Source: Altererythrobacter epoxidivorans (GTDB lineage: Bacteria; Pseudomonadota; Alphaproteobacteria; Sphingomonadales; Sphingomonadaceae). From it: 64,000 nt of DNA. This document shows, one piece after another, positions 9,420-18,271 of the stretch. The translations under genes were made by a program, and so were the position numbers. Under the pieces are notes generated by a model. The model searched no databases. It had not been told where the DNA came from and was given only the letters and a program-made list of their open reading frames with translations. How positions within the stretch are numbered: position 1 is the first letter of the stretch; each line of letters starts with the position of its first letter. The stretch is taken from assembly GCF_001281485.1 (NCBI RefSeq), contig NZ_CP012669.1:2387501-2451500 (forward strand), given 5' to 3'.

Positions 9420-10553
9420 ATGCTCGAAGGGCTCAAGGTTATCGACCTCACATCGGTCGTCTTCGGCCCCTACGCTACGCAGATCCTTGCCGATTTCGGC
9501 GCCGAAGTGATCAAGGTCGAAGGTCCGACCGGGGATGCCTATCGCTACGGCGCGAAGGCGGCGAATACGCTTGGCATGGGACCCGGTTTCATCGCCCTCA
9601 ATCGCGGCAAGAAATCGCTCAGGCTCGACCTGAAGGATGAAGGCGATCTGGCGGTGATGCGCGACCTGCTGCGCGATGCGGACGTCTTCATCCACAACGT
9701 GCGAGAAGCTGCCATCGACAGGCTGGGCCTGGGATACGAGGCTGTCCGCACGCTCAACCCGAACATCATCTACGTCCACTGCGTCGGTTTCGGATCGGGC
9801 GGTCCCTATGCCGGGCTCCAGGCTTATGACGACGTGATCCAGGCAGCGACCGGCACCACTACGCTGCTCTCGCGTGTCGATGGCAATGAACGCCCGCGTT
9901 ACCTTCCGTCGCTGATTGCGGACAAGGTCGCGGGCCTGCACGCCGCCTATGCGACCCAGGCGGCGATCATCCACCGGCTGCGCACCGGCGAAGGGCAGTT
10001 CGTCGAGGTGCCGATGCTGGAGGCCTTTGCCAGCTTCATGCTCAAGGAGCATCTCGACGGAAAGACGTTCGATCCTCCCAACAACACCGCCGCCTACGCC
10101 CGCCAGATCGACCCCGACCGGCAGCCATTCCCGACCAGCGACGGATGGATCAGCATCGTGCCTTATACGCTCGCGCAGTTCCCGCAGGTCGTCCGGCTGC
10201 TGGGGGATGAAGAGCTCGCGAACGAAGAGCGGTTCAAGGATGTGCAGGGGATCATTCCCGCCACGGCCGAACTCTATCGCCGGATGGCTGAACTGACGCC
10301 TGCGAAGACGACGGCCGAATGGCTCGAAATCCTGCGCCCGCACCAGGTTCCGTGCATGGCGGTGACTGACCTCGAAGACGTCATCGACGATCCGCATTTG
10401 CGCGAGGTGGGGTTCTTCGAAAGATCGGAGCACCCGAGCGAGGGCGGGCTATATCAGACCCGCGAACCTTCGAGTTTCAGCGGCTGGAAGCCGGCGCCGC
10501 TTGGCCATGTGCCGATGCTCGGCGAGAACAACGCCGAATTCAAGAAGTCCTGA
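9420..10553 (+). CDS. family III CoA-transferase (CaiB/BaiF type)
   Basis: A 377-residue CoA-transferase of the CaiB/BaiF fold: [20 protein letters not shown] at the N-terminus, the [13 protein letters not shown] motif with [17 protein letters not shown], and [20 protein letters not shown], where the Asp is the expected active-site residue of the family (near residue 141). These enzymes move CoA between organic acids without releasing it. I prefer the ATG at 9420, preceded by GGGAGGAGA; an in-frame GTG at 9393, right behind AAGGAG, would add nine residues. The 3' end overlaps the convergent queG gene by 14 bases. The neighbouring ferredoxin reductase and P450 hint at hydrocarbon or carboxylate catabolism, but the substrate is not predictable. 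Confidence 0.9.
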   Translation: MLEGLKVIDLTSVVFGPYATQILADFGAEVIKVEGPTGDAYRYGAKAANTLGMGPGFIALNRGKKSLRLDLKDEGDLAVMRDLLRDADVFIHNVREAAIDRLGLGYEAVRTLNPNIIYVHCVGFGSGGPYAGLQAYDDVIQAATGTTTLLSRVDGNERPRYLPSLIADKVAGLHAAYATQAAIIHRLRTGEGQFVEVPMLEAFASFMLKEHLDGKTFDPPNNTAAYARQIDPDRQPFPTSDGWISIVPYTLAQFPQVVRLLGDEELANEERFKDVQGIIPATAELYRRMAELTPAKTTAEWLEILRPHQVPCMAVTDLEDVIDDPHLREVGFFERSEHPSEGGLYQTREPSSFSGWKPAPLGHVPMLGENNAEFKKS

Positions 10554-11598
10554 GGCGATCTGCCGCCCACGCTGCCGCATCGGCAACGACAGGGTCGGGA
10601 TCGGCTCTCAGCAAATCGACCTGATCGAGTAGCCTGACATCGCCGCTGTTCCCGGCTGCATAAAGGCAATTGCGCACGAACCTGTCACGCCCGATCCGCT
10701 TTATCGGCGAACCGGAAAAGAACTGGCGAAAGCCGGCATCGTCTAGCGCAAGCAATTCCGCAAGGCGCGGGGCGGTCAATTCGGCGCGTGGGATGAAGTC
10801 ACGGTGGCGATGCGCAGTTTCGGCAAACTTGTTCCACGGGCAGACCGCAAGGCAATCGTCGCAGCCATAGATGCGGTTGCCCAGACCCGCGCGAAATTCC
10901 TCCGGCACTGGCCCCTTGTGCTCGATCGTGAGGTAGGAAATGCAGCGCCTCGCATCGAGCTGGTAGGGCCGGGGGAAGGCATCGGTCGGGCAGGCGCGCT
11001 GGCAGGCATCGCAGCTGCCGCACAGGTCGCGATGCGGCCGCGCCGGTTCGAGGTCCAGTGTGGTGTAGATCGCGCCGAGGAACAGCCAACTGCCATGTTC
11101 GCGGCTGACCAGGTTGGTATGTTTTCCCTGCCAGCCGAGCCCTGACGCCTCGCCCAGCGGTTTTTCCATAACAGGCGCCGTGTCGACGAAAACCTTGAGC
11201 TCGCTTTCGGGCCACTCCGCAACCATCCAGCGAGCGAGCGCCTTGAGCCGCTTCTTCACCGTGTCGTGATAGTCCTTGCCTTGCGCATAGACCGAGATCC
11301 GAGCGCGGTCGGCCGCGTCTGCCAGGGCTAGCGGATCCTGCGCAGGGGCGTAGCTCATGCCGAGCGCTATTACGCTGCGCGCATCAGGCCAGAGCGTTTG
11401 CGGGGAGGCGCGCTGATCCTTGCGGTTCTCCATCCATTCCATGCTGGCGTGGCGACCTTCGTCCAACCACTCCTCGAGCCGCTGCGAGCGCACGGGATCT
11501 TCGCTGGCGGACGTCACGCCGAAAGAAACGAAGCCCAGGCGCCTCGCCTCTTCCTCGATCCGGCCTGCGAGGGATAATTTTGTCGCGGTGTTAACCAC
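10540..11598 (-). CDS. queG: epoxyqueuosine reductase QueG
   Basis: A 352-residue protein that reduces epoxyqueuosine to queuosine in tRNA wobble position 34, the last step of the queuosine pathway, using cobalamin and two [4Fe-4S] clusters. The clusters are visible as [12 protein letters not shown] followed by the second set in [13 protein letters not shown]. The N-terminal DUF1730 part carries [10 protein letters not shown] and [25 protein letters not shown], all typical of QueG. A C-terminal HEAT-like segment ([13 protein letters not shown]) is present. Length matches the family. It sits alone on the minus strand, convergent with and overlapping the CoA-transferase by 14 bases, and divergent from the ABC transporter genes. 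Confidence 0.96.
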   Translation of the reverse strand: MVNTATKLSLAGRIEEEARRLGFVSFGVTSASEDPVRSQRLEEWLDEGRHASMEWMENRKDQRASPQTLWPDARSVIALGMSYAPAQDPLALADAADRARISVYAQGKDYHDTVKKRLKALARWMVAEWPESELKVFVDTAPVMEKPLGEASGLGWQGKHTNLVSREHGSWLFLGAIYTTLDLEPARPHRDLCGSCDACQRACPTDAFPRPYQLDARRCISYLTIEHKGPVPEEFRAGLGNRIYGCDDCLAVCPWNKFAETAHRHRDFIPRAELTAPRLAELLALDDAGFRQFFSGSPIKRIGRDRFVRNCLYAAGNSGDVRLLDQVDLLRADPDPVVADAAAWAADRLRTS

Positions 11599-11642
11599 GC
11601 TTGGGGTTGCTCCCGTTTAGCCCTCAAAGTTAATTGGGCGGA

Positions 11643-12638
11643 ATGGATATGGCGGTAGGCGATCACATCGAAGCGGGCAATCTCGCGCAGAAGGGCGGCA
11701 AGCCGCTGGCAATCGAGGCCCATGGCCTGATCAAGCGGTTCGACGGGACCCTTGCGGTCGACGGCGTCGACATCGAGGTTCCGGAAGGTGCCATCTACGG
11801 CATCCTTGGCCCCAATGGCGCGGGTAAGACGACCACGCTGCGCATGCTACTTGGCATTATCGACCCGGACGAAGGCGTGCGGCGCGTGTTCGGTCACGAT
11901 CGCCCTCACGATATCGCCCGCCTGATCGGCTACCTTCCCGAAGAGCGCGGGCTTTATCCCGCCATGAAGGCAATCGAAGCGATCGCTTTCATGGGCGCAC
12001 TGCGCGGACTGCCTCTGCCAGAAGGGCGCAAGCGCGGCCTCGAACTGCTCGAACATCACGGCCTGTCGCATGCTGCAGACCGCACCATTCGCCAGCTGTC
12101 GAAGGGCATGGCGCAGACCGTCCAGCTGCTCGGCACGCTGGTTCACCGGCCCCGCCTCGTGGTGCTCGACGAACCTTTCAGCGGCCTCGATGCAATCAAC
12201 CAGGGCAAGCTCGAACGGATGATCCGCCAGCTCGCCGATGATGGCACGACGGTTATCTTCTCGACCCACGTCATCCATCATGCCGAGCGGTTGTGCGAAG
12301 GGGTCGCCATCATCGCCGGGGGGAAGGTCCCTTACGCAGGTTCGGTCGAAGCTGCGCGCGATCGCATTCCGGCACAGGTCCGGCTCGAGACGCGGGCACG
12401 CGAAGGGGCATGGACCGCCGCACTACCCGACGACGCGCGGCGAGAAGGCGACTTTTTCTACTTCTCGCTGCCAGAAACAGGCATCGAGCCGCTGCTGCGG
12501 CAATTGATCGAAGGGAATGCCGGTATCCTGTCGCTCTCCATCGAAAGAGCTGGCCTGCATGATGCTTTCGTTCATATCGCCGGTGAAGCTGCGGCGCGTG
12601 CGCTCGATGCGGACGGACAGGCGGAGATGGACCGATGA
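11643..12638 (+). CDS. ABC transporter ATP-binding protein (NatA-like)
   Basis: The ATPase subunit of an ABC-2 type exporter, about 331 residues from the ATG at 11643 (a TTG at 11634 and an ATG at 11649 are alternatives). Walker A is GPNGAGKTTTLRM, the signature LSKGMAQ, Walker B LVVLDEPFSGLD, and the switch His lies in FSTHVIHHAE. A C-terminal extension of about 100 residues beyond the nucleotide-binding domain resembles that of NatA-type proteins. Its stop overlaps the permease start (ATGA), so the pair is translationally coupled. NatAB exports sodium in Bacillus; the substrate of this homologue cannot be read from sequence. Confidence 0.9.
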   Translation: MDMAVGDHIEAGNLAQKGGKPLAIEAHGLIKRFDGTLAVDGVDIEVPEGAIYGILGPNGAGKTTTLRMLLGIIDPDEGVRRVFGHDRPHDIARLIGYLPEERGLYPAMKAIEAIAFMGALRGLPLPEGRKRGLELLEHHGLSHAADRTIRQLSKGMAQTVQLLGTLVHRPRLVVLDEPFSGLDAINQGKLERMIRQLADDGTTVIFSTHVIHHAERLCEGVAIIAGGKVPYAGSVEAARDRIPAQVRLETRAREGAWTAALPDDARREGDFFYFSLPETGIEPLLRQLIEGNAGILSLSIERAGLHDAFVHIAGEAAARALDADGQAEMDR

Positions 12639-13924
12639 GCATGACCGGCAAGGCTGACAAATCGCGTCTTTCCACCCTGCAGGCCGCTTGGGTCGTGGCG
12701 CGCCGGGACTTCGTGGCGGTGCTGTTCAGCAGGGCGTTTTTCTTCTTCCTCCTGGGGCCCTTGTTCCCGGTCCTCGTCGGCGGTCTTGCCGGCGGTGTCG
12801 GTAGCCAGGTGCAACGCGAGGCGGTGTCGCATGAAATCGCCGTCGCCATGTCGGCAGCGGATGCCGATGCAATGATCGCAGCGAAAGAGGAACTGTCGGA
12901 CCAGCTTCGCGGCTTGCCCGACCTTGTTTCGGTATCCGAAGAGGCCGCAGCCCCCGATTTCGATCGGGCCGCTTTCTTGCAGGAGAAACGGCGCGGCTAT
13001 GCCGTCCTGATCAGCGGAACGCTTGGCGCGCCCGTCGTCACCGGGCCAGAAAGCCAAATCGCGCGGTGGGAAGGCCCGATCAGCCTGATCGCTGCCGCTG
13101 CAGAACGCGCGGCCCCGACGCGGTTCCCCGAGATAAAGCGCGAAGTGATCGTATCGAGCGCAGCGGCGGAGCGCGGCAATCGCATCCGAACCGCGCAGGC
13201 CGCGCAGATGATGCTTTTCCTGCTCACCATGCTGCTGGCCGGCATGGTGCTGTCCAACCTCGTCGAAGAAAAGGCCAACAAGATCATCGAAATCCTCGCC
13301 GCCGCGATTCCGATGGACGCGGTGTTCCTAGGCAAGCTGTTCGCCATGCTCGCCGTGTCAATCGTCGGCATCAGCGTATGGGGACTGCTCGCGTTCGGGA
13401 TGTGGACAATCGCAGGAGACGCGATCACCCAGGTCACCGGTTTCGACCCGGCGACGCTGCCGGCCCCAGCGGTTGGCTGGCCCGTATTCATGACGCTGGG
13501 TATCGTCTATTTCGCCATGGCCTATCTGCTCCTTGGCGCGCTCTTCCTCACCATCGGAGCAATGGCATCGACCGTGCGCGAGGTTCAGACGTTGTCCATG
13601 CCGGTCACGATGATGCAGCTGATGGTGTTCTTCCTCGCCGCCTATACGATCACGCAGCCCGGCTCCGCGCTCGAGATTGCCGCTATCGCATTTCCGCTGT
13701 CATCGCCCTTTGCAATGCTGGCGCGCGCCGCCTTGCAGGAGGAACTTTGGCTGCACGCCGTCGTGCTCCTGTGGCAGGCAGTGGCGGTTGGCCTGATCAT
13801 CAAGGGCGGATCGACGCTGTTCCGCCGCCGCGTCATGAAATCGGGCGGCGCCGGACGCGACAAATCGCGCCGCCGATGGTTTCGCCGGAGCGGCGCGAGC
13901 GCTGCGATCCAGCCGGCCGAATAG
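12635..13924 (+). CDS. ABC-2 type permease (NatB-like)
   Basis: A 429-residue membrane protein with one N-terminal transmembrane segment (AFFFFLLGPLFPVLVGG), a soluble loop of about 150 residues, and then a cluster of roughly five to six membrane helices (for example MMLFLLTMLLAGMVLSNLVEE, FAMLAVSIVGISVWGLLAFG, MMQLMVFFLAAYTIT). The motif EEKANKIIEILAAA is characteristic of ABC-2 permeases of the NatB/YhaP kind. It ends with a basic tail rich in Arg and Ser. Translation is coupled to the preceding ATPase by a four-base overlap. The two subunits together should form an exporter in the inner membrane. Confidence 0.9.
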   Translation: MSMTGKADKSRLSTLQAAWVVARRDFVAVLFSRAFFFFLLGPLFPVLVGGLAGGVGSQVQREAVSHEIAVAMSAADADAMIAAKEELSDQLRGLPDLVSVSEEAAAPDFDRAAFLQEKRRGYAVLISGTLGAPVVTGPESQIARWEGPISLIAAAAERAAPTRFPEIKREVIVSSAAAERGNRIRTAQAAQMMLFLLTMLLAGMVLSNLVEEKANKIIEILAAAIPMDAVFLGKLFAMLAVSIVGISVWGLLAFGMWTIAGDAITQVTGFDPATLPAPAVGWPVFMTLGIVYFAMAYLLLGALFLTIGAMASTVREVQTLSMPVTMMQLMVFFLAAYTITQPGSALEIAAIAFPLSSPFAMLARAALQEELWLHAVVLLWQAVAVGLIIKGGSTLFRRRVMKSGGAGRDKSRRRWFRRSGASAAIQPAE

Positions 13925-13939
13925 GTAGCGATAAAAAAC

Positions 13940-13960
13940 TGTCTATTGACATAGCTGTCA
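13940..13960. promoter_or_regulatory. candidate operator upstream of the P450 gene
   Basis: Three alternating half-sites are packed in 21 bases: TGTC-tatt-GACA-tagc-TGTC(A). The right part, TGACA-tagc-TGTCA (13947-13960), is an inverted repeat with 5-bp arms, and it overlaps TTGACA, a possible -35 hexamer. This type of site is often bound by TetR-family repressors. The position, about 70 bases before the P450 start, suggests control of that gene. No TetR gene is in the window. Confidence 0.4.
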
Positions 13961-14027
13961 GTAAGCGCAGGATACCAATGCACGAACAAGCGACCGCCAG
14001 AGTCGTTCTTTGGATTAGGAGAGAGGA

Positions 14028-15368
14028 ATGGCGACTGTCGCCCCGGAAAGACCGAAATGCCGCACCGAGCCAACCGCCTACAAGGCGCTGCAGCAGCATC
14101 TAGAGGAACACCCAGAGGACAAGCTCGACCATCCGCACAAGTGGGACGTCAGCCGTAGCGATATCTACGCAGAGAACACCTGGCATCCGATTTTCCGTGA
14201 AATGCGCGCCGCAGGGCCGCTGCATTACATTCCAGAAAGCCCGTTCGGCCCCTATTGGGCTGTGGTCGGCCACAAGGCCATCCAGCATATCGAGGCTTTG
14301 CCAGACATCTTCTCGTCGAGCTGGGAACACGGCGGGATCACCATTCTTGAGCGCCTCACCGACGAACAGCTCGCCGAGCGCGGCCTCGAGGAGCGCCGCG
14401 AGCTGCCCATGTTCATCGCGATGGACCGGCCGCAGCACACCGGCCAGCGCCGCACCGTTGCGCCCAAGTTCACACCCAGCGGCATGGCCGAAATGGAAGG
14501 CGAGATCCGCCAGCGCACCGGCGAACTGCTGGATACGCTTCCACGCGGCGAGGTATTCGACTGGGTCGACAAGGTCTCGATCGAACTGACCACGGGCATG
14601 CTCGCAATCCTCTTCGGCTTCCCGTGGGAAGACCGCCGGCTGCTGACCTACTGGTCCGACTGGTCGGGCGATACGGAACTCGCCACCGTGCGCGAGCTCG
14701 ACGACATGCGCTGGGGCATCCTCCAGGAAATGGCCGCCTATTTCCAGTCGCTGTGGATCGAGCGTACGCACGACAAGGAGCCGGGCGACGATCTCATCAG
14801 CATGATGATCCACTCCGAAGCGATGAACCAGATGAGCCCGCAGGAATTCATGGGTAACCTGATCCTGCTGATCGTCGGCGGCAACGACACCACCCGCAAT
14901 TCGATGAGCGGCTTCGTCTACCAGCTCGACAAGAACCCGGACCAGCGCAAGCTGTTCGAACAGGACCCTTCGGTCATTCCCAATGCCGTGCAGGAAATGC
15001 TGCGCATGCAGACCCCGCTCGCGCATATGCGCCGCACCTGTGTCGAGGATACCGAGGTCTTTGGCCAGACGATCAAGGCCGGCGACAAGGTCGTGCTGTG
15101 GTATCTTTCGGCCAATCGCGACGAGGAAGTGTTCGAGAACCCCGACAAGCTCGACCTCACGCGCGAGAATGCCCGCCGCCACATCGCCTTCGGCTATGGC
15201 ATCCACCGCTGCGTTGGCGCGCGTCTTGCCGAACTTCAGCTTCGCGTCCTGCTGGAAGAAATGCACAAGCGCCGGATGCGCGTGCACCTCGCCGGCGATG
15301 TCGAACGGGTGAAGGCGAACTTCGTGCACGGATTCCGCAAGCTCGAGGTCGAGATCACCAGCTTCTGA
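14028..15368 (+). CDS. cytochrome P450, CYP153-like
   Basis: A 446-residue soluble bacterial P450. The heme-binding loop is HIAFGYGIHRCVGARL with the thiolate Cys at residue 395. The oxygen-activating I helix reads LLIVGGNDTTRNSMSG with Asp287/Thr288, a sequence highly typical of CYP153, the class I P450 family that hydroxylates the terminal carbon of medium-chain alkanes and fatty acids. The ExxR motif is present in the K helix (EMLRM). The gene has a good ribosome site (AGGAGAGAGGA). Such enzymes need a ferredoxin and ferredoxin reductase; a matching reductase is at 8154-9383 but no ferredoxin is nearby. CYP153 assignment is from remembered motifs, not from an alignment. Confidence 0.92.
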   Translation: MATVAPERPKCRTEPTAYKALQQHLEEHPEDKLDHPHKWDVSRSDIYAENTWHPIFREMRAAGPLHYIPESPFGPYWAVVGHKAIQHIEALPDIFSSSWEHGGITILERLTDEQLAERGLEERRELPMFIAMDRPQHTGQRRTVAPKFTPSGMAEMEGEIRQRTGELLDTLPRGEVFDWVDKVSIELTTGMLAILFGFPWEDRRLLTYWSDWSGDTELATVRELDDMRWGILQEMAAYFQSLWIERTHDKEPGDDLISMMIHSEAMNQMSPQEFMGNLILLIVGGNDTTRNSMSGFVYQLDKNPDQRKLFEQDPSVIPNAVQEMLRMQTPLAHMRRTCVEDTEVFGQTIKAGDKVVLWYLSANRDEEVFENPDKLDLTRENARRHIAFGYGIHRCVGARLAELQLRVLLEEMHKRRMRVHLAGDVERVKANFVHGFRKLEVEITSF

Positions 15369-15412
15369 AGTGACCTTGCGGCACACATGCCGGTTTCAAG
15401 CGTAGGTTCAGG

Positions 15413-15439
15413 CATGAGGCGGCACGGTGCCGCCTCATG
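15413..15439 (+). promoter_or_regulatory. 12-bp perfect hairpin just before msrB
   Basis: CATGAGGCGGCA, a three-base loop (CGG), and TGCCGCCTCATG form a perfect 12-bp stem. It ends two bases before the AAGGA ribosome site of msrB and contains the upstream in-frame ATG at 15437. It lacks a T-run, so it is not a classical terminator for the P450 gene. It may limit read-through, protect mRNA or influence msrB translation. Confidence 0.5.
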
Positions 15440-15451
15440 AAAGGACGATCC

Positions 15452-15949
15452 ATGACCGACCACCAGACCAATCGCCGCGGAGTGCTGAACTGGATCGGCG
15501 CGTCGGCGAGCTTTGTTGCCCTGACCGCTTGCGGCTCAGGCCGTGCCGAGGCGAAAGATTTTCCGGTTTCTTTCAGCGAGGCCGAATGGCGCAAGCGCCT
15601 GACCGCTGGCGAGTTTCGCATTCTGCGTGAAGCTTCGACGGAGAAGCCGTACTCCTCGCCGCTCAACGACGAGAAGCGCAAGGGCACATTCGTCTGTGCC
15701 GGTTGCGGCAACGCGCTCTATTCCTCGCGCACCAAATATGACAGCGGCACGGGCTGGCCGAGTTTCTGGGCTGCCATCGACAAGGGCGCTGTCGGGACGT
15801 CGACCGACTACAAGATCGGATATCCTCGTACCGAAGTGCATTGCGCCGATTGCGGCGGGCACCTGGGTCACATTTTCAAGGATGGGCCGAAACCCACGGG
15901 CCAGCGCCATTGCATCAACGGCCTGGCGATGGATTTCAAGCCGGGCTGA
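15452..15949 (+). CDS. msrB: exported peptide-methionine (R)-S-oxide reductase MsrB
   Basis: A 165-residue MsrB that repairs methionine-R-sulfoxide in proteins. It begins with a signal containing a twin Arg (NRRGVLNWIG) and a lipobox-like LTAC, so it is probably a periplasmic lipoprotein. Structural zinc ligands are in CAGC and CADCGGHLGHIF; the substrate-binding GTGWPSFW is intact; the catalytic Cys is in RHCINGLAM, close to the C-terminus. The ATG at 15452 is chosen over the one at 15437 because AAGGA sits at the right distance and the 15437 codon lies in a hairpin. An exported MsrA is encoded elsewhere in the window (30966-31649). Confidence 0.93.
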   Translation: MTDHQTNRRGVLNWIGASASFVALTACGSGRAEAKDFPVSFSEAEWRKRLTAGEFRILREASTEKPYSSPLNDEKRKGTFVCAGCGNALYSSRTKYDSGTGWPSFWAAIDKGAVGTSTDYKIGYPRTEVHCADCGGHLGHIFKDGPKPTGQRHCINGLAMDFKPG

Positions 15950-17752
15950 TCAGCGCGCGGCGATCCGATAGAGTTTGAGGCCGGAAGCATCTTCCACCGC
16001 GACAGGCTCCAGCCATTCGGGGACATCATCGCTGACCAGCCGTGCTGCGAACCCTTGCGGGGCCTTCGCAGCATAGAGACCGGCCTCGAGCAGACCGGGA
16101 CAGAGCGCGACATAACGGGTACCACGTGCGGCCAGGGCAGCCTTTGCCGCTTCGCTGGAACCAAGCGCTGTCTCGATCACGAACTTCATGCCCTTCTGGC
16201 CGCGATGATGGCCTGTCGCGATGACGTCATGTCCGCTCCACAGCAGCAATTGCGGACCGATATCGAGCGGCGCGTAGATCTCGCCGCGCTCCAGTGACGC
16301 GAGCGCCGGTCGCGCCGCCGCGACGTCGCATTGGGATGAGCGGGACAATTGGGAAACCGCGGGCTGGCCGGTGACGGGTGCGTTGGACGCACTCACCGGC
16401 ATGGCAATCGTCATCAACATGATGGGAAGCGCGGGAAGGAGGGCACAGGCGACACCGGCGAGCGCGAGTACGCGCATTCCCGGTCGCCGCATGCCGCGGA
16501 TCGTGCGCAGCCAGTCGCGCAGCTGCCAGCCCAGCGGCACGGCAGCCAGCGTCGCAGCGAGCGCGCCTGCGCGGGCGACCATGACCGCGACCAGTATGGC
16601 GGCCGCGAGGATCAGCGAATATTCGGTCCACCAACGGCGGAGCCAGTCATGCGAGCGCAGCGCCAGCCGCGTCGATGCGAACAGCCCCAGCAGGGGCAGC
16701 GCGATGATCTGGAGCGCGGTGTCGAGATCCTGGCGCCACAGCGGCATTCCTTCGGCGATCTGCGAGTGCCAGTATTCGCGAAGAATCGGGTCGAGTTCCG
16801 CAAATCCGCCGCCTGCTGCGCATTGCGGGACGGAAAGAATATAGAATCCGACGGCTCCACCACCTGCAATCGCGAAACCTGCAAGCAGTCCGGCCTTTGG
16901 CATGGGTTCGGCAGCCGAGACCGCGCTCAGCACGAGTGCGCCCCAGCAGAACATGGCGATGTGCACCGGACCTATCGCGTCGCAATAGGTGGCAAGATCG
17001 CCGATTCCCCGGGTAAGGGCGAAGAAGAGGATCGACCCTGTCGCCAACGCCTGCATCGTGTGGATGAGCCATTTGCGGTCGTTGCGATTGCGCAGCCAGC
17101 GCAGAGCAGCGACACCGCAGATCGCAGCGGCGACGGGCAATCCCTCGATAGAAATCGACAGCCAGGCCGCAATGGACAGGCCTGCAATCCAGCCGCCGGT
17201 CCGCGCTTCGCGGGCCATCAGGCCGTTCATCGCGGAAAGCGCCAGCACGATCTGCCAGCCATGATGGTCGATCCGCAGCGGCGACATCTGGAACAACAAC
17301 GGCACCGACAGCGCCATGACCACCGCGGTCATGGTCGTTTCTTCCGCGCCGAGCAGGCGCCAAGCTATGCGTCCGGCGAGCAGCATGGCTGTGCCGAGAG
17401 TAATCAGGGGAACCGCTACCAATGCTGCGATCTCGGCATCTGCCGCGCCGAGAAATGGCGTCAGTACGGCGATCACTAGCGCGATCGGAATGTCCACGAG
17501 CCGCGACCAGTGCATCCCTACGCCGCCATTCACGGCGTCGACACGGTGCTGCGCGACATCGAACCATGCCTGCCCGCCGAGGAGGTCGCGCACTTGGACC
17601 AGCCGCATGACATCGTCGGGATCGGGGAAGCGAAGCCCCCTGATGTTGCCGAGATTGGTGAGCAGGAGGAGGGCGGAAACCGCAAGCCACGCCAGCGCCA
17701 CGCGGACCAGCAATTCGCCGGTGAATGCGGAACGGCGGCGTTCGACCAGCAC
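15950..17752 (-). CDS. polytopic membrane protein, GT-C glycosyltransferase-like
   Basis: A 600-residue protein with a dozen or so predicted membrane helices and a soluble C-terminal part of about 130 residues. Near the N-terminus the first periplasmic loop carries FPDPDDVMRLVQVRDLLGG, reminiscent of the acidic D-x-D type motif in the first loop of GT-C glycosyltransferases (STT3/PMT-like), followed by HWSRLVDIP. A HHGWQ segment lies in the second loop. I infer a polyprenyl-phosphate-sugar dependent glycosyltransferase, but cannot name donor or acceptor. It starts three bases after the GtrA gene stops, so the two form one transcription unit. Homologues are often annotated only as hypothetical. 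Confidence 0.65.
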   Translation of the reverse strand: MLVERRRSAFTGELLVRVALAWLAVSALLLLTNLGNIRGLRFPDPDDVMRLVQVRDLLGGQAWFDVAQHRVDAVNGGVGMHWSRLVDIPIALVIAVLTPFLGAADAEIAALVAVPLITLGTAMLLAGRIAWRLLGAEETTMTAVVMALSVPLLFQMSPLRIDHHGWQIVLALSAMNGLMAREARTGGWIAGLSIAAWLSISIEGLPVAAAICGVAALRWLRNRNDRKWLIHTMQALATGSILFFALTRGIGDLATYCDAIGPVHIAMFCWGALVLSAVSAAEPMPKAGLLAGFAIAGGGAVGFYILSVPQCAAGGGFAELDPILREYWHSQIAEGMPLWRQDLDTALQIIALPLLGLFASTRLALRSHDWLRRWWTEYSLILAAAILVAVMVARAGALAATLAAVPLGWQLRDWLRTIRGMRRPGMRVLALAGVACALLPALPIMLMTIAMPVSASNAPVTGQPAVSQLSRSSQCDVAAARPALASLERGEIYAPLDIGPQLLLWSGHDVIATGHHRGQKGMKFVIETALGSSEAAKAALAARGTRYVALCPGLLEAGLYAAKAPQGFAARLVSDDVPEWLEPVAVEDASGLKLYRIAAR

Positions 17753-17755
17753 GGC

Positions 17756-18172
17756 TCAGGCGCTCTCTTGTGTCCGGAAGATGAGGCGGCTGCGCAGCAA
17801 CCACGTCGCCATGAAGCTGGCGGCAATGGCGACAAGCTTCGCCAGCCGCGCATCCACGCCCAGTGCAACGCCGGCGGCCACAATAGCCGTCGTCAGGCCT
17901 AGGCCGACCAGCGCCGAAAGCACGAACATGGCTTTCTGGCGGTTACGCCCCTGCCCGCGTGCGGCAACCGTGTCCTGGAAGACGGTGCGACTTGAAAGGA
18001 GCCAGTGCGTCACGATACCGAGCGAATAGCCAGCGGCAGAAGCAGGCGCGGCAGCGATCCCCACGGCCATCAGCGCCAGGAACATACCGACGTCGACCGC
18101 CAGTGCGCCGACGCTCGCCAGAACATAGCGCAGGAAGCGTATGTCGCGCAGCCGTGCCAAGATCTGGATCAC
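17756..18172 (-). CDS. GtrA family membrane protein
   Basis: A 138-residue protein with four predicted membrane helices (FLRYVLASVGALAVDVGMFL, then AAGYSLGIVTHWLLSSRTVF, FVLSALVGLGLTTAIVAAG and LAKLVAIAASFMATWLLRS), the GtrA/DPMS topology. GtrA proteins are thought to help flip or pass polyprenyl-phosphate-linked sugars across the inner membrane. I prefer the GTG start at 18172, preceded by GGGGGAA at a good distance; an ATG at 18211 would add 13 residues ahead of the usual GtrA start. Tightly linked to the GT-C-like gene downstream, consistent with a joint role in glycosylating an envelope component. Confidence 0.85.
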   Translation of the reverse strand: MIQILARLRDIRFLRYVLASVGALAVDVGMFLALMAVGIAAAPASAAGYSLGIVTHWLLSSRTVFQDTVAARGQGRNRQKAMFVLSALVGLGLTTAIVAAGVALGVDARLAKLVAIAASFMATWLLRSRLIFRTQESA

Positions 18173-18271
18173 GTCAATTCCCCCAAAACCCAATCGGGCA
18201 AAGGACCGCATGCGGTCTGTCCCTTCATTCGCATATCCGGGTTAAGGACATGCTTACCAATGCTCGTCCGC

